Below are positions 54,277 through 62,873 of a DNA stretch of 64,000 nucleotides, piece by piece. Numbering within the stretch: position 1 is the first letter of the stretch; every line of letters starts with the position of its first letter. Position numbers and translations under genes: made by a program. Origin of the DNA: Frigidibacter sp. ROC022 (GTDB lineage: Bacteria; Pseudomonadota; Alphaproteobacteria; Rhodobacterales; Rhodobacteraceae); assembly GCF_024723735.1 (NCBI RefSeq), contig NZ_JANQDU010000003.1, positions 124,001 through 188,000 of the forward strand. The letters run 5' to 3'. The notes beneath the pieces were generated by a model, which made no database searches, was not told the origin of the DNA, and saw only the letters and a list, made by a program, of their open reading frames with translations.

Positions 54277-54307
54277 GGGCCATGGACAGACAGTCCGTGG
54301 CCCTTTT
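54277..54307 (+). terminator. Intrinsic terminator after ftsH
   Basis: GGGCCATGGAC (54277-54287) and GTCCGTGGCCC (54293-54303) pair over 11 bp with one wobble, loop AGACA, followed by TTTT. It closes the tol-pal-tilS-ftsH block. Confidence 0.9.
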
Positions 54308-54342
54308 CATCGGGCGGCTGCGTCAGAGCCCCCGCCGCGATC

Positions 54343-55521
54343 TCAGATGACTGCCAGTTCGCACAGCGGCTTGCCCGCCGCGATCCGCGCATAGCTCAGG
54401 TCCGACAGGTCCAGCGTCGCCCAGCGGCCCTGGGTGATCCATTCGGCGATGCCGCGGCCCATCGCCGGGGCCTGTTGCAGGCCGTGGCCGGAAAAACCGT
54501 TGACGAAGAGGAAGTTCTCCACCCGGTCATGCGGCCCGACCACGGCGTTCTGATCGAGCGTGTTGTAGGCGTAGTGCCCGGCCCAGACCCGGCGCAGGCG
54601 GATCGCCTCGAAGCTGGGGATGCGGGCGGCGATTGCGGGCCAGACCATCTCTTCCCACAGCGTGTGGTCGATGTCGAAATCGTCGGGGTCCACCGGCCCG
54701 TCCTCGACGGGTTTGCATCCCGCCATGTAGCCGGTGCCATCGGTGCGGACATGGACGCCGGAGGGGTCCACGGTCAGCGGCAGGTCGCGGGGCAGGGGGC
54801 GTTCGGCGTCGAAGACATAGGTGTAGCGCTTGCGCGGTTCGACCGGAAGTTGCAGCCCGGCCATGGCAGCAACCCGCGCCGCCCGCGGACCGGCCGCGTT
54901 GACCAGCCAGTCGCAGCCGACCCGGCTGCCGTCGGTCAGCCCCACCGAGGCGACCCGGTCGCCCGCAAGCGTCACCTCGCCGACCTCGCCCTGCCGGAAC
55001 TCCACGCCCTGCCGCCGCGCCGATCTGCGCCAGTGGTCGAAGATCGCGGCGCCATCGAAATAGCCCTCGTCCCGGGTGCCGAGGCTGCACAGGTGAATGC
55101 CTGAAAGATCGTAGAACGGATAGGCCGCCTGCACCTCTTCCGGCGTCATCAGCACCGTTCCGGCGCCGAGCCCCGCCTGAAGCGCCTGCGCCCGCGCCAG
55201 ATTGGCCGCGGCCGCTTCCGACCCGGCAAGATAGAGATAGCCAAATTCCTGCAGGCGGGGTTGCGGTGCCTCGGGGTCATCGGCGAGGGCGCGGAAGTTC
55301 CGCACCACCTCGGCACCGTAGAGCGAGATGCGGATATTCACCTCGGTGGTGAATTGCTGGCGGATGCAGGAATTGCTGTGGCTGGTCGAGGCGTCCTCAT
55401 AGCTGGGATCGCGTTCGACGATCAGGATGCGCTGTCCCGGAACCCCGGCGCGAAGCAGGTGCCACGCCACCGACGAACCCATCATCGCGCCGCCGACGAT
55501 CACCACGTCATAGTGCTGCAT
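54343..55521 (-). CDS. FAD-dependent amine/amino-acid oxidoreductase (DAO/sarcosine oxidase type)
   Basis: 392-residue flavoenzyme of the DAO family. The N-terminal fold is VVIVGGAMMGSSVAWHLL followed by ILIVERD; NSCIRQQF matches the sarcosine-oxidase-type substrate region; and the C-terminus has FSGHGLQQAPAMGRGIAEW, the G-F-S-G-H-G FAD motif. It likely oxidises an N-methyl or amino-acid substrate. ATG 55521 is preferred over GTG 55527 because GAGAGGTGG sits just upstream. It faces ftsH across its terminator. Confidence 0.87.
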   Translation of the reverse strand: MQHYDVVIVGGAMMGSSVAWHLLRAGVPGQRILIVERDPSYEDASTSHSNSCIRQQFTTEVNIRISLYGAEVVRNFRALADDPEAPQPRLQEFGYLYLAGSEAAAANLARAQALQAGLGAGTVLMTPEEVQAAYPFYDLSGIHLCSLGTRDEGYFDGAAIFDHWRRSARRQGVEFRQGEVGEVTLAGDRVASVGLTDGSRVGCDWLVNAAGPRAARVAAMAGLQLPVEPRKRYTYVFDAERPLPRDLPLTVDPSGVHVRTDGTGYMAGCKPVEDGPVDPDDFDIDHTLWEEMVWPAIAARIPSFEAIRLRRVWAGHYAYNTLDQNAVVGPHDRVENFLFVNGFSGHGLQQAPAMGRGIAEWITQGRWATLDLSDLSYARIAAGKPLCELAVI

Positions 55522-55712
55522 GGCCACCTCTCATGCCCCGAACCGGCGCTGAACCTATGGCGGCAATCCGGCCTCGTCCAGCGCTGGCGTGCAGGCGATC
55601 GCGATAGGGCAGAGAAGTGAATCCATCCGCAGAAAGGGGGCCCGCAATCGAAGCGGCGCCGATTGCCGAAATCCCACCCGCCGCGCCGGTATCGGCGGCC
55701 AGGGGCCGGAGC

Positions 55713-56054
55713 TCAGACCTTCTCGACCGTCACCTTGTCGGCCGCGAAGGCCAGGTGGCCGGCAATCGCCTCCATCCCCGGCTTCGGCGTTTCATAGGAC
55801 CAGGCGACGTTCTCCAGGACGCCGCTCTTGCCGTGGATCGAATAATAGGTGGCCTCGCCCTTCCGCGGGTCGGTCGTGGTCTTGTCGGTCTTGCCGAAGA
55901 AGGCCATCGCCATGTCGTCGCGGGGAAAGTAGATCACCGGCGCAAGATCGCCTTCGGCCAGCGACAGCGCATTGCGGCTTTCGCCCAGCACCGCACCCAG
56001 GGCGCGCACCACCCACTGCCCCCCGGCGGGGGTGATCGTGATATGGTCTGCCAT
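55713..56054 (-). CDS. DUF427 domain protein
   Basis: 113-residue single-domain protein of the DUF427 family, whose fold is a beta-tent. Typical segments: VIYFPRDD, GEATYYSIHG, NVAWSYETPKPGM and LAFAADKVTVE. Function is not known. ATG 56054 is 11 nt downstream of the aminopeptidase stop on the same strand, so the two are probably co-transcribed. Confidence 0.88.
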   Translation of the reverse strand: MADHITITPAGGQWVVRALGAVLGESRNALSLAEGDLAPVIYFPRDDMAMAFFGKTDKTTTDPRKGEATYYSIHGKSGVLENVAWSYETPKPGMEAIAGHLAFAADKVTVEKV

Positions 56055-56065
56055 TCTGCCCTCCC

Positions 56066-57859
56066 TCAGAGCGGCGCGCAGGCGCGCACCAACCAGTCGC
56101 GGACCTCGGGTTGCACCCGATCCGCCAGTGCCGCCAGCGTATCCCGGTGATAGGCGTCGATCCAACCCCTTTCCTCTGCCGTCAGCTCTGCCGTGACGAT
56201 CAGCCGCCGGTCGATCGGCACGAAGGTCAGGGTGCGGAAGTGCAGCATTTCGCGGTGCGCGTCGCCGCCGGGCAACGCCGGGGCGGGCTCGACGGCGAGC
56301 AGGTTCTCGATCCGGATGCCGAAGGCGCCCTCGCGGTAGTAGCCCGGCTCGTTCGACAGGATCATCCCCGGCTCCAGCGGCACGTCGGACAGCCGGCTGA
56401 GCCGCGCCGGGCCTTCGTGGACCGAGAGATAGACCCCTACACCATGCCCGGTGCCATGGTCATAGTCCTGCCCGGCCAGCCAGAGCGGCGCCCGCGCCAG
56501 CGTGTCGAGATGCGCCCCGGCGACGCCTTTCGGAAAGCGGATGCGCGACATCGCGATCATGCCCTTCAGCACCCGGGTGAAGCAGAGCTTCTCCTCGTCC
56601 CCGACCTCGCCGACCGCCACGGTCCGGGTGATGTCGGTCGTGCCGTCGAGATACTGCCCGCCGCTGTCGATCAGCAGCAGTTCGCCGGGCTTCACCGGGC
56701 GGTTGGTGGCCTCGGTCACACGGTAGTGGATGATCGCCCCATTCGGTCCGGCGCCGCAGATCGTGTCGAAGGAGATGTCCTGCAGGGCGTTGGTGGCCCG
56801 CCGGAAGCCTTCCAGCGCCTCGACCACGGCGATTTCGGTGAGGCCGCCGCCGGGCGCCTCGCGATCGAGCCAGCAGAGGAAGGCCGCCATCGCGGCGCCG
56901 TCGCGCAGATGCGCCTCGGCGGTGCCGGCGAGTTCGGCCCCTGTCTTGCGGGCCTTGGGCAGCACGCAGGGGTCGGCGCCCCAGACCGGCTGCGCCAGCA
57001 GGTCCGAGACCGCCAGAGGCGCCAGCGACTTGTCTACCCGGACCTTGCCGGTCTGCGCCTTCAACGCCTCGGGGAATGCATCGCGGTCATGCAGCCGCAC
57101 CGCGCCTTCCGGATGTGTCCCGAGGTCCAGGTCGCGGCCGCTGGTCAGGAACAGATCGACGGTTCCGTCGGCGTGGAGCAGGGCGAAGGCCAGCGGCACA
57201 GGCACTTTCGGGATGTCCTCGCCACGGATGTTCAGCAGCCAGGCGATGCTGTCGGGCATCGTCAGCGCCGCCGCCGCGTGGCCGGCCCCGGCCAGTTCGG
57301 CGCCCAGCCTCTGCCGTTTCGATGTGGCGCTCTCGCCGGCATTGGCCACGGGCCAGGGCCGGACCCTGCCGGCGGGCAGGGGCGGCTGATCGGGCCAGAC
57401 GCGATCCACCAGGTTGTCGCTGGCGCGCAGCTCGATTCCGCTGCCGTCGAGTTTCTCGCGCAGTTTCTCCACTTCGGCGGCGGTGTGCAGCCAGGGGTCG
57501 AAGCCGATGGTGCCCCCGCCGGGCAGCGCCTCGATCAGCCAGTCGGCCAGCCCGGTTTCCGGCCATGCGACCGGGGTGAAGACCTCAAGCGCCACCTCGG
57601 CCTTGACCTGTACCCGGTAGCGGCCATCGACGAAGACCCCGGCGCGGTCGGCCAGCACGGCGCAGAAACCGGCGGAACCGGTAAAGCCGGTCAGCCAGGC
57701 CAGCCGGGCGTCATGCGCCGGAACATATTCGCCCTGATGCGGATCGGCGCGCGGCACCAGAAAGCCGTCGAGTCCGGCGCCCGCGATCTCGGCACGCAGC
57801 GCGGCCAGCCGGGGCGGGCCCTGATCGGGGCGGGTGGTGGCATCGAAGGTCTGGAACAA
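56066..57859 (-). CDS. pepP: Xaa-Pro aminopeptidase (aminopeptidase P, three-domain form)
   Basis: 597-residue cytoplasmic metallopeptidase that removes N-terminal residues preceding proline. Two creatinase-like N-terminal domains (about 1-310) precede a pita-bread domain with metal ligands in LLIDSGGQYLDGTTDITR (two Asp), GTGHGVGVYLSVHEGP (His) and LSNEPGYY plus IRIENLL (Glu). The long form resembles eukaryotic-type APP and is common in alphaproteobacteria. TTG 57859 is used because it gives the family's LFQTF opening and follows AAAGGAC; upstream ATGs lie in antisense-like sequence. Confidence 0.9.
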   Translation of the reverse strand: MFQTFDATTRPDQGPPRLAALRAEIAGAGLDGFLVPRADPHQGEYVPAHDARLAWLTGFTGSAGFCAVLADRAGVFVDGRYRVQVKAEVALEVFTPVAWPETGLADWLIEALPGGGTIGFDPWLHTAAEVEKLREKLDGSGIELRASDNLVDRVWPDQPPLPAGRVRPWPVANAGESATSKRQRLGAELAGAGHAAAALTMPDSIAWLLNIRGEDIPKVPVPLAFALLHADGTVDLFLTSGRDLDLGTHPEGAVRLHDRDAFPEALKAQTGKVRVDKSLAPLAVSDLLAQPVWGADPCVLPKARKTGAELAGTAEAHLRDGAAMAAFLCWLDREAPGGGLTEIAVVEALEGFRRATNALQDISFDTICGAGPNGAIIHYRVTEATNRPVKPGELLLIDSGGQYLDGTTDITRTVAVGEVGDEEKLCFTRVLKGMIAMSRIRFPKGVAGAHLDTLARAPLWLAGQDYDHGTGHGVGVYLSVHEGPARLSRLSDVPLEPGMILSNEPGYYREGAFGIRIENLLAVEPAPALPGGDAHREMLHFRTLTFVPIDRRLIVTAELTAEERGWIDAYHRDTLAALADRVQPEVRDWLVRACAPL

Positions 57860-57958
57860 GGTCGAGGTCCTTTCAGGGGCGCGGGGGCGCATCCGCGCCG
57901 GATGGCGCCGTGGCATCGTCAATGGCAAGGCCGGGGTCGGCCCTGCCACTGGCGCCTG

Positions 57959-58675
57959 TCAGCCCTTTTGCCCGAACAGGATTTTCTGCGATTCCTTCTG
58001 CTCGTCCGGGTCCGGCTTGCGGTCGCGGACTTCGGCGGCGACATTGCGGCCGGCCTGTACGCCGGGCCGCGCCGCGATGGTGTCGAGCCAGCGCTTCATG
58101 TTGGGCTTGTCCTCCAGCGTCTGCTGCTGGCCTTCCCAGAGCGAGGCCCAGGGCCAGATCGCCATGTCGGCGATCGAGAAGAAGTCCCCGGCGACGAATT
58201 CGTTCTTGCCAAGCTGGGTGTCGAGCACCCGGTAGAGCCGCCCGGTCTCGTTCCGGTAGCGTTCCTTGGCATAGGGCAGGTCGTTCGGCGGGTCCATCGA
58301 GGGCGCGTATTTCAGGAAGTGATGCGCCTGTCCGGCCATCGGTCCCACACCGCCCATCTGCCACATCAGCCACTGGTCGACGGCAATGCGGTCGCGCTCG
58401 GTCGGGCCGCCGAACTTGCCGGTCTTGCGCGCCAGGTATTGCAGGATCGCGCCGGACTCGAAGATCGAGATCGGTTTCCCGTCCGGCCCGTCGGGATCGA
58501 CGATGGCGGGCATCCGGTTGTTCGGCGCGATGGCCAGGAACTCGGGTCGGAACTGCTCACCCTTGCCGATGTTCACCAGGTGCAGATTGTAGGGCAGATC
58601 CATCTCGTGCAGGGCGATGGTGACTTTCCAGCCATTCGGGGTGGGCCAGTAGTGCAGGTCGATCGGTTGGGTCAT
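57959..58675 (-). CDS. Glutathione S-transferase family protein (YfcG/Nu-class-like)
   Basis: 238-residue two-domain GST. The thioredoxin-like domain starts with DLHYWPTPNGWKVTIAL, where the T-P-N-G-x-K-V motif is that of disulfide-bond reductase YfcG; the glutathione site is shown by NNRMPAIVD and IFESGAILQYLA. The helical domain follows (about 95-210). YfcG-like proteins have disulfide reductase activity with glutathione. ATG 58675 follows a GGAGCC. It is divergent from metZ. Confidence 0.9.
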   Translation of the reverse strand: MTQPIDLHYWPTPNGWKVTIALHEMDLPYNLHLVNIGKGEQFRPEFLAIAPNNRMPAIVDPDGPDGKPISIFESGAILQYLARKTGKFGGPTERDRIAVDQWLMWQMGGVGPMAGQAHHFLKYAPSMDPPNDLPYAKERYRNETGRLYRVLDTQLGKNEFVAGDFFSIADMAIWPWASLWEGQQQTLEDKPNMKRWLDTIAARPGVQAGRNVAAEVRDRKPDPDEQKESQKILFGQKG

Positions 58676-58830
58676 GGGAAGGCTCCTGTTGCAGGCACAA
58701 CATGGGCTTTTGCGGGCCGAGGGCAAGGGGGGAGTGGTTCGGGCGGGGCGGCGGCCCGGCCCGCCGCGCCCCGGGAAACGGCCGGGGATGTCGGCTTGAC
58801 CGGCCCACACCCGCGCGTTATCCCCTCGGT

Positions 58831-58883
58831 CGTGGCGATTTGTTACCGGATTGCGGGCCACGTTAAACATGCCGCTAAAGAGG
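58831..58883 (+). ncRNA. SAM-II riboswitch upstream of metZ
   Basis: The element fits the SAM-II H-type pseudoknot closely. Stem P1 is CGTGGC (58831-58836) with GCCACG (58857-58862); the internal GATTTGTTACC loop follows P1; GCGG (58853-58856) pairs with CCGC (58872-58875) to form P2; and GTTAAACA and GCTAAAGAGG are the conserved J and 3' segments. SAM-II occurs mainly in alphaproteobacteria before metA, metX and metZ genes and lowers expression when SAM is abundant. The 3' end AAAGAGG and a following GGGC...GTCCC stretch may form the expression switch before metZ (ATG 58932). Confidence 0.9.
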
Positions 58884-58931
58884 TCGGGCTTTTGTCCCTC
58901 CTTCCGGTCATGACAGATCAAGGAGTGGCGC

Positions 58932-60122
58932 ATGGCCAAGAAACCCCTATCCCCCGACTGGACTCCCCGGACCCGCGCGGTCCATGCCGGCACCCGCCGG
59001 TCCGGCTATGGCGAGGTGTCCGAGGCGCTGTTCCTGACCCAAGGCTTCGTCTACGACAGCGCCGAGGCCGCCGAAGCGCGCTTCGTCAAGGCCGGCGAGG
59101 ACGAGTTCATCTATGCCCGTTACGGCAACCCGACAGTGCGGATGTTCGAAGACCGGATCGCCGCGCTGGAGGGCTGCGAGGATGCCTTTGCCACCGCCAG
59201 CGGCATGGCAGCGGTCAATGCGGCGCTGATGGCGCCGCTGAAGGCGGGAGACCATGTCGTGTCGTCGCGGGCGCTGTTCGGCTCCTGCCTCTATATCCTT
59301 GAGGACATTCTGGGCCGTTTCGGGGTCGAGGTCACGCTGGTCGATGGCCGCGACCTGGCGGCCTGGAAGGCGGCGATCCGGCCCGACACCCGGCTGGTCT
59401 TCTTCGAGGCGCTGTCCAACCCTGCGCTGGAGGTGATCGACATCGCCGCCGTGGCCGAGCTGGCCCATGCGGCCGGGGCACTGGTGGTCTGCGACAATGC
59501 CATGGCCTCGCCGGTATTCTCCTCGGCCCGCGCCGCCGGCGCCGATCTGGTGGTCTATTCGACGACCAAGCATGTCGATGGCCAGGGCCGTTGTCTGGGC
59601 GGGGTGGTGCTGGGCAGCAGGGAGCTGATCCGCAAGACCATCGAACCCTATGTCAAGCATACCGGCGGGGCGATGTCGCCGTTCAATGCCTGGGTGGCCC
59701 TGAAGGGGCTAGAGACGCTGGACCTGCGGGTCCGGGCACAGGCCGCGACGGCGCAGAAGATCGCCGAGGCGCTGGAGGGCCATCCGAAGCTGGATCGGGT
59801 GATCTATCCGGGTCTGCCCAGCCACCCGCAGGCGGCGCTGGCGGCCCGGCAGATGGGGGCCGGCGGCACAGTGCTGGGCATCGACGTGAAAGGCGGCAAG
59901 GAGGCCTGTTTCGCCGTGCTCGACCGGCTGAAGCTCTTCACGATCTCGAACAATTTCGCCGATGCCAAGTCGATCGTGACCCATCCGGCCACGACCACGC
60001 ATCAGCGTCTGCCGGCAGAAAAGAAAGAGCTTCTCGGGATCACGCCCGGTCTGGTCCGGGTGTCCTGCGGACTGGAGGATGGCGAGGACCTGTTGCGCGA
60101 CCTCCTTGCTGCTCTGGACTGA
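58932..60122 (+). CDS. metZ: O-succinylhomoserine sulfhydrylase
   Basis: 396-residue PLP enzyme of the Cys/Met metabolism family that makes homocysteine from O-succinylhomoserine and sulfide. PLP lysine lies in VVYSTTKHVDGQGR (about residue 209), with YARYGNPT, ATASGMAAVNAAL and AKSIVTHPATTTH as supporting family motifs. The KHVDGQGR form is that of MetZ rather than MetB. ATG 58932 follows AAGGAGTGG. A SAM-II riboswitch lies in the 5' leader, which independently supports a methionine role. Confidence 0.93.
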   Translation: MAKKPLSPDWTPRTRAVHAGTRRSGYGEVSEALFLTQGFVYDSAEAAEARFVKAGEDEFIYARYGNPTVRMFEDRIAALEGCEDAFATASGMAAVNAALMAPLKAGDHVVSSRALFGSCLYILEDILGRFGVEVTLVDGRDLAAWKAAIRPDTRLVFFEALSNPALEVIDIAAVAELAHAAGALVVCDNAMASPVFSSARAAGADLVVYSTTKHVDGQGRCLGGVVLGSRELIRKTIEPYVKHTGGAMSPFNAWVALKGLETLDLRVRAQAATAQKIAEALEGHPKLDRVIYPGLPSHPQAALAARQMGAGGTVLGIDVKGGKEACFAVLDRLKLFTISNNFADAKSIVTHPATTTHQRLPAEKKELLGITPGLVRVSCGLEDGEDLLRDLLAALD

Positions 60123-60218
60123 TCCGTTTCCCCCTGCCGGGCGTATTCCCAAGGGAAAGACTTGGATTTACCCGCGATCCGCCTATCTTGGGGGAAACGC
60201 GCGACAGGGGGGCAGGCC

Positions 60219-61331
<1,113 letters not shown>

Positions 61332-61339
61332 GGGCGATC

Positions 61340-61440
61340 ACGGTTCTTCGGTGACGACCCGATGGAGCGGCAGACCCTGCCAGGCGTCGGCGTGCAGCTA
61401 GAACTGGTCCATGGATGTCTCGACCCGCACCGGCGCCTGC
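61340..61440 (-). pseudogene. Possible decayed C-terminal coding remnant
   Basis: Read leftward, the frame gives EQAPVRVETSMDQF, an in-frame TAG (61398-61400), then LHADAWQGLPLHRVVTEEP and a TGA. Both halves look like ordinary protein in one frame, which is unusual for noncoding DNA of this composition, and the stop splits them. I do not recognise the family. It may be the relic of a gene that once followed the small membrane protein, or chance. Confidence 0.25.
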
Positions 61441-61818
61441 TCAGCCCTCGGGCTTGGGCGTCGGCGTGTCGGCCGGGGCGGTCACCGGGCGGTCGGGCGC
61501 CGGAGCGCCCGGGTCGGGTTTCTGCAGGTTGCTCCAGACCACCGCCCCGACGATCACCAGCCCGAGCGCCAGTTCCAGCAGCAGCGGCCCTCGCGCCAGC
61601 CAGCGCGGCCAGCCGGGCTTTACCTGTCGGGCCATGAAGAAACAGAGCGCCGCCAGGATGATCGCCAACAGCTGCAACTGCAGGAACATGGCCAGCCGGT
61701 TGAGTCCCCGGGTCATGCCGAAATCGCTGGACGCGGTCAGCATCGGCGCCAGAACCGAGGCCGCGGCCAGCACCACCCAGAGGGCAAGGATCGTCCAGAC
61801 CAGTCCTTGGCGCCCCAT
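61441..61818 (-). CDS. Small three-helix membrane protein, hypothetical
   Basis: 125-residue membrane protein with three hydrophobic segments (about residues 7-26, 40-64 and 72-94) and a Pro-rich tail (PDPGAPAPDRPVTAPADTPT). No domain recognised. ATG 61818 is chosen because GAGGGGGAG precedes it; the longer frame to 62064 is antisense to the cobA start. Convergent with folE2. Confidence 0.6.
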   Translation of the reverse strand: MGRQGLVWTILALWVVLAAASVLAPMLTASSDFGMTRGLNRLAMFLQLQLLAIILAALCFFMARQVKPGWPRWLARGPLLLELALGLVIVGAVVWSNLQKPDPGAPAPDRPVTAPADTPTPKPEG

Positions 61819-61905
61819 CTCTCCCCCTCGCAACAGCCTCACCCGTGAAAAAGCTAGCAGCGGGTTGGGGCTCTGCCTAGCCTGACGCGGAAATTGCCCC
61901 CGCCG

Positions 61906-61934
61906 GGCACCCGCGATCCGGTGCCAGTCCGGGG
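61906..61934. other. Nested hairpin upstream of cobA
   Basis: GGCACC (61906-61911) and GGTGCC (61920-61925) form a 6-bp stem inside a looser CCCC/GGGG outer pairing, about 90 nt before the cobA ATG. I checked for a cobalamin riboswitch (B12 box and GCC-CTG core) and did not find the required set. Confidence 0.35.
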
Positions 61935-62021
61935 TTTCGACGGCCACGGCGCGGCGAGAGCCGGCCGGAGGCGTCAAATCAGCCCCTTTTGCCGGTCCGG
62001 GCGGCGGGCCATAGTGCGGCC

Positions 62022-62873
62022 ATGACCGACTCGCTGCCGCCTCTCTCCTGGCCCGAACTCGCACCCGGATGGGTCTGGCTGGCTGGTGCCGGGCCGGGCG
62101 ATCCGGGGCTGCTGACGTTGCACGCTCTGAACGGGCTGCGGCAGGCGGATGTGATCGTGCATGATGCGCTGGTCGGGCCGGATATCCTGTCCTGGGCGCC
62201 GCAGGCCGAGAAGATCTATGCCGGCAAGCGCGGCGGCAAGCCCTCGGCCAAGCAGCGCGACATCTCGCTGCAACTGGTCGAGCTGTCCCGCGCCGGGCGA
62301 AGGGTGCTGCGGCTGAAGGGTGGCGATCCCTTTGTCTTCGGGCGCGGCGGGGAAGAGGCGCAGACCCTGATCCAGCATGGTGTGCCGGTGCGGATCATTC
62401 CGGGCATTTCGGCGGGGATCGGCGGGCTGGCCTATGCCGGCATCCCGGTGACGCATCGCGACGTGAACCAGTCGGTGACCTTCATCACCGGGCATGACCA
62501 GTCGGGCGAGACCCCGGGCTCGCTGAACTGGCAGGCGATCTCGGACGGGTCGCAGGTGCTGGTGATCTACATGGGGATGAAGCATATCGCCCAGATCGCG
62601 GCGGCGCTGCTGGCGGCGGGCCGGCCGGCGTCCGAGCCGGTGGCGGTGGTGGTCGATGCAACCCTACCCGGCGAGAAGGTTCTGGAGACCACGCTGGGCG
62701 GGCTGGTCGCCGATCTGGCGGGGTCGGGGCTGGAGCCCCCGGCGATCATCTGTGTCGGGCGGGCGGTGCTGATGCGGCAGGTGCTGGACTGGCAGGCGCT
62801 GGCGCGCGGGGCGGCGCCGCGCGATCTCGATCCTCTGGGACGGGACGCGGCGCAGGCGCAGGAAACCGGGTGA
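62022..62873 (+). CDS. cobA: Uroporphyrinogen-III C-methyltransferase
   Basis: 283-residue SAM-dependent enzyme that methylates uroporphyrinogen III twice to precorrin-2, the entry to siroheme and cobalamin. Signature segments: VWLAGAGPGDPGLLTLHAL (N-terminal GAGPGDP), VIVHDALV, RLKGGDPFVFGRGGEEA and GISAGIGGLAYAGIPVTHR. ATG 62022 is used. Its TGA overlaps a GTG start of cobB by 4 nt, indicating an operon for the cobalamin branch. Confidence 0.95.
   Translation: MTDSLPPLSWPELAPGWVWLAGAGPGDPGLLTLHALNGLRQADVIVHDALVGPDILSWAPQAEKIYAGKRGGKPSAKQRDISLQLVELSRAGRRVLRLKGGDPFVFGRGGEEAQTLIQHGVPVRIIPGISAGIGGLAYAGIPVTHRDVNQSVTFITGHDQSGETPGSLNWQAISDGSQVLVIYMGMKHIAQIAAALLAAGRPASEPVAVVVDATLPGEKVLETTLGGLVADLAGSGLEPPAIICVGRAVLMRQVLDWQALARGAAPRDLDPLGRDAAQAQETG

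Noticed and set aside
56111-59302. 1063-codon plus-strand frame opposite pepP and gst
   Set aside because: Antisense shadow of pepP and gst, and it ends within metZ in another frame.
61880-62021. Cobalamin riboswitch before cobA
   Set aside because: A GCCCCCGC word and a hairpin are present, but the B12 box and the conserved core order are not.
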